From: Bacteroidota bacterium
GTDB taxonomy: Bacteria > Bacteroidota > Bacteroidia > Bacteroidales > Tenuifilaceae
Length of the DNA: 13,438 bases
NCBI GenBank assembly: GCA_023406715.1
Contig: JAEXVC010000074.1
Coordinates: 1-13,438 of the forward strand
Direction: 5' to 3'
This document shows, one piece after another, positions 13,282 to 13,438 of the stretch (positions are counted from its first letter, which is position 1; each line of letters begins with the position of its first letter). The notes beneath the pieces were generated by a model. That model did not search any database. It was not told the DNA's origin and worked only from the letters and a program-made list of their open reading frames with translations. Both the position numbers and the translations under genes were made by a program.

Positions 13282-13438
13282 TTAGTTTTCGTTTTTATGC
13301 GACTCCTCATCCAACTCTTTAACTAATTCCTGCTCGCGACTTAAAGTTTTTCGAGGTCCAAAGATTTGCTCCAAATCCTCACTAAATATAACCTCGCGTT
13401 CAAGTAACAAATCGGCTAACTTAGTGTGTCCTTCAAGG
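13282..13438 (-). CDS. ftsH: ATP-dependent zinc metalloprotease FtsH, C-terminal end (truncated by window edge)
   Basis: The last 51 codons and a TAA stop (13284-13282) are visible on the minus strand; the gene runs off the right edge. The residues HTKLADLLLEREVIFSEDL followed by EQIFGPR match the end of the FtsH peptidase domain (family pattern 'LA..LLe.Ev....dle.i.G.rp'). After it comes a short charged tail (REQELVKELDEESHKNEN) as in other FtsH proteins. FtsH is a membrane-anchored AAA+ protease for membrane-protein quality control; in E. coli it also controls lipid A synthesis. Its AAA and HEXXH motifs are outside the window. Likely first or early gene of the operon continuing with DUF2007, cdsA and psd. 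Confidence 0.87.
   Translation of the reverse strand, partial: LEGHTKLADLLLEREVIFSEDLEQIFGPRKTLSREQELVKELDEESHKNEN

Noticed and set aside
1..13438. CRISPR arrays, transposons, tRNA genes or prophage
   Set aside because: No regularly spaced direct repeats, terminal inverted repeats, transposase motifs or phage genes were seen; gene content is ordinary chromosomal.

Overview
The window looks like a chromosomal segment from a Bacteroidota bacterium, probably an environmental Bacteroidales-like lineage. Four things point there: a secreted protein ending in a type IX secretion (gliding-motility-type) C-terminal domain, the linked order ftsH / DUF2007 / cdsA / psd, AT-rich DNA with few clear Shine-Dalgarno sequences, and several matches to the Bacteroidota promoter (TTTG, about 19-21 nt, TAnnTTTG). 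I see no rRNA, tRNA, CRISPR array, insertion sequence or prophage. Genus cannot be fixed from this sequence.

Layout. (1) 1-1610, plus strand: the 3' end of mtnA, a class II aldolase gene and mtnP, almost without gaps. Together they can split S-methylthioadenosine or 5'-deoxyadenosine to a sugar phosphate and then cleave it, as in the 'DHAP shunt'. (2) 1660-5772, plus strand: a MarR-family regulator, then a P-type cation ATPase, a SAM methyltransferase and a PhnO-like acetyltransferase. Near-identical GTTAG-N6-CTAAC inverted repeats lie immediately upstream of both the regulator and the ATPase, each exactly 4 nt before a TTTG promoter element, suggesting an autoregulated two-promoter unit. (3) 5773-7549, minus strand: a very small T9SS cargo protein and an AI-2E/PerM-family membrane protein with a consensus Bacteroidota promoter. 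(4) 7712-8635, plus strand: an EamA/DMT transporter. (5) 8632-10911, minus strand: a hybrid histidine kinase with an ABC-substrate-binding-like periplasmic sensor. (6) 11039-11557, plus strand: a small putative lipoprotein. (7) 11559-13438, minus strand: psd, cdsA, a DUF2007 gene and the 3' end of ftsH, linking phosphatidylethanolamine synthesis to the membrane protease FtsH.

The window is very compact. Genes within operons are 2-21 nt apart or overlap by 4 nt. All three convergent gene pairs meet at or across their stop codons (0 nt gap, 4 nt overlap, 1 nt gap), leaving no room for dedicated terminators.

Most noteworthy are the probable mtnA-aldolase-mtnP shunt, the paired MarR operators with possibly leaderless promoters, and a P-type ATPase whose ion-site residues differ from those of the known Ca2+ pumps.
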